Under the pieces are notes generated by a model that saw only the letters and a list, made by a program, of their open reading frames with translations, was not told where the DNA came from and did not search any database. Positions 5,602 to 6,105 of a stretch of 6,105 nt of DNA are shown piece by piece (positions within the stretch are counted from its first letter, which is position 1; the number at the start of each line of letters is the position of its first letter). The position numbers and the translations under genes were made by a program. Source of the DNA: an uncultured Anaerococcus sp. (GTDB taxonomy: Bacteria; Bacillota_A; Clostridia; Tissierellales; Peptoniphilaceae); assembly GCA_902488555.1 (NCBI GenBank), contig CABTWT010000071.1:1-6105 (forward strand), written 5' to 3'.

Positions 5602-6071
5602 ATGAAAAGAAAGCTTTTAACTTTATCCCTATCCTTGGCCATGGCTTTTGGCTGGTGTTCAATGAATATAAATCCTGCCTATGCTATCTCAAATGAAGAA
5701 CTAGCAGAAAATCTTGATCCTTCACCATTAGAGTATCAAGTTGCGGCAGCAAAATATCTACTAAAAAATTTCCCACGTACTGTTTCTGGACAAACTAGGG
5801 TCAAGCTAGAAAGACTACTTGCCGAATCAGAGGAAATCTTAAAAGAAGTATACGAATTTAAGAGTAAATACGGCCCAAAGGACAATACAAATATTAGGGT
5901 AAAGAACCAAATTAAGGCAAATCTTGACAAGAGAAATGAAAAATTTGTCGTAAATGTCAACTCTTACTCAAATAACAAGCAATTGACAGATTGGTTCTTG
6001 GAAACTGCCAAAGAAGACTGGTATTTTTACTACAGTATGTACGACAAGGCAAATGTGTCTACCAAGTACAA
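5602..6071 (+). CDS. Secreted protein with N-terminal YPKT-type module, 3' truncated (cluster protein 5)
   Basis: This is the first ~156 residues of a larger exported protein; the gene is open at the right edge. The signal peptide covers 1-28 (N-P-A-Y-A28); Cys19 lies in the core but does not fit a lipobox. The shared module directly follows (about 44-90): FPRT at 57-60 and L-E-R-L-L-A-E-S at 69-76, with one extra residue between these motifs compared with the other four. From about residue 98 a new domain begins, with Q-I-K-A-N-L-D-K-R-N-E-K-F (103-115) and an aromatic W-Y-F-Y-Y (140-144). This resembles the region ahead of the transglutaminase-like domain in some clostridial secreted proteins, but the catalytic part, if present, is beyond the edge. 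ATG 5602 follows GAGGA (5592-5596). The reading frame runs on to 6105, but from 6072 it is adapter sequence; those last residues (D-R-K-S-T-R-L-N-S-S-H) are artificial. Confidence 0.82.
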
Positions 6072-6105
6072 AGATCGGAAGAGCACACGTCTGAACTCCA
6101 GTCAC
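6072..6105 (+). other. Illumina TruSeq adapter sequence (artefact)
   Basis: From 6072 to the last base the sequence equals the standard 34-base TruSeq Read 1 adapter, beginning AGATCGGAAGAGC and ending CAGTCAC. It is not genomic DNA. The first A may also be genomic, so the true end is 6071 or 6072. Any protein extending through it carries a false C-terminus. Confidence 0.98.

Larger units (their letters stand above)
2771..5871 (+). repeat. Five dispersed copies of a protein-level helical module (YPKT module)
   Basis: One copy lies in each secreted protein, at about 2771-2944, 3930-4112, 4533-4703, 5304-5480 and 5731-5871. The shared pattern is a helix, then L-L-[KE]-[NE]-[YF]-P-[KR]-T-[IV] (the first copy has I-L-E-K before YP), then L-x-x-L-[LI]-x-E-S (L-x-x-L-I-x-E-S in copies 3 and 4), then another helix. 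This predicts a helical hairpin with a proline-containing turn. Copies differ at most other positions, so the duplication is old. At DNA level only short stretches such as TATCCAAAAAC in copies 1 and 2 stay identical. I do not recognise it as a named domain. Confidence 0.85.

Noticed and set aside
2507..6071. CRISPR-like or nucleotide-level tandem repeats in the secreted-protein cluster
   Set aside because: Similarity between copies is at protein level and separated by unique coding sequence; there are no regularly spaced identical DNA repeats.

Overview
This window reads as a low-GC, Gram-positive, Firmicutes-type chromosome fragment. The codons are AT-rich (AGA/AGG Arg, ATA Ile, CTA Leu), ribosome binding sites are strong AGGAGG-type, the secreted proteins carry Gram-positive Sec signal peptides, and FIVAR-like surface modules occur beside a DUF1659/DUF2922 pair. 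An anaerobic coccus of the Anaerococcus/Peptoniphilus/Finegoldia kind is my best guess; this is inference, as there is no taxonomic marker gene. All genes are on the + strand. Both ends look like assembly breaks: the left edge lies inside a group II intron and the right edge is Illumina adapter sequence.

Left region (1-1825): the last ~89 bases of a group II intron (domains V and VI), then two housekeeping-type genes 8 bases apart: a DJ-1/PfpI-family protein (213-815) and an NAD-dependent epimerase/dehydratase-like extended SDR (824-1825).

Middle region (1826-2430): an AT-rich spacer with a GNRA-loop hairpin in the likely leader, then two small genes of the DUF1659 and DUF2922 families (1979-2164, 2175-2396), closed by a strong intrinsic terminator.

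Right region (2431-6071): the distinctive part. Five consecutive genes (2507-3007, 3084-4133, 4167-4706, 4722-5483, and 5602 to the end) each encode a protein with a Sec signal peptide and one copy of a shared ~45-60 residue helical module. The module's core is [YF]-P-[KR]-T-[IV], followed 8-9 residues later by L-x-x-L-[LI]-x-E-S or a close variant. In the first four proteins the module is at or near the C-terminus; in the fifth it directly follows the signal peptide and precedes a different domain. Two of the proteins also carry FIVAR-like three-helix repeats typical of Gram-positive adhesins, and a third has one probable unit. None has an LPXTG motif, lipobox or recognisable wall-binding domain. 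Genes two to four of the cluster form a clear operon, with a promoter at 3012-3040 and a terminator at 5497-5522. I do not recognise the shared module as a named domain. It is the best candidate here for an undescribed system: a co-expressed set of secreted proteins joined by a common interaction or retention module.
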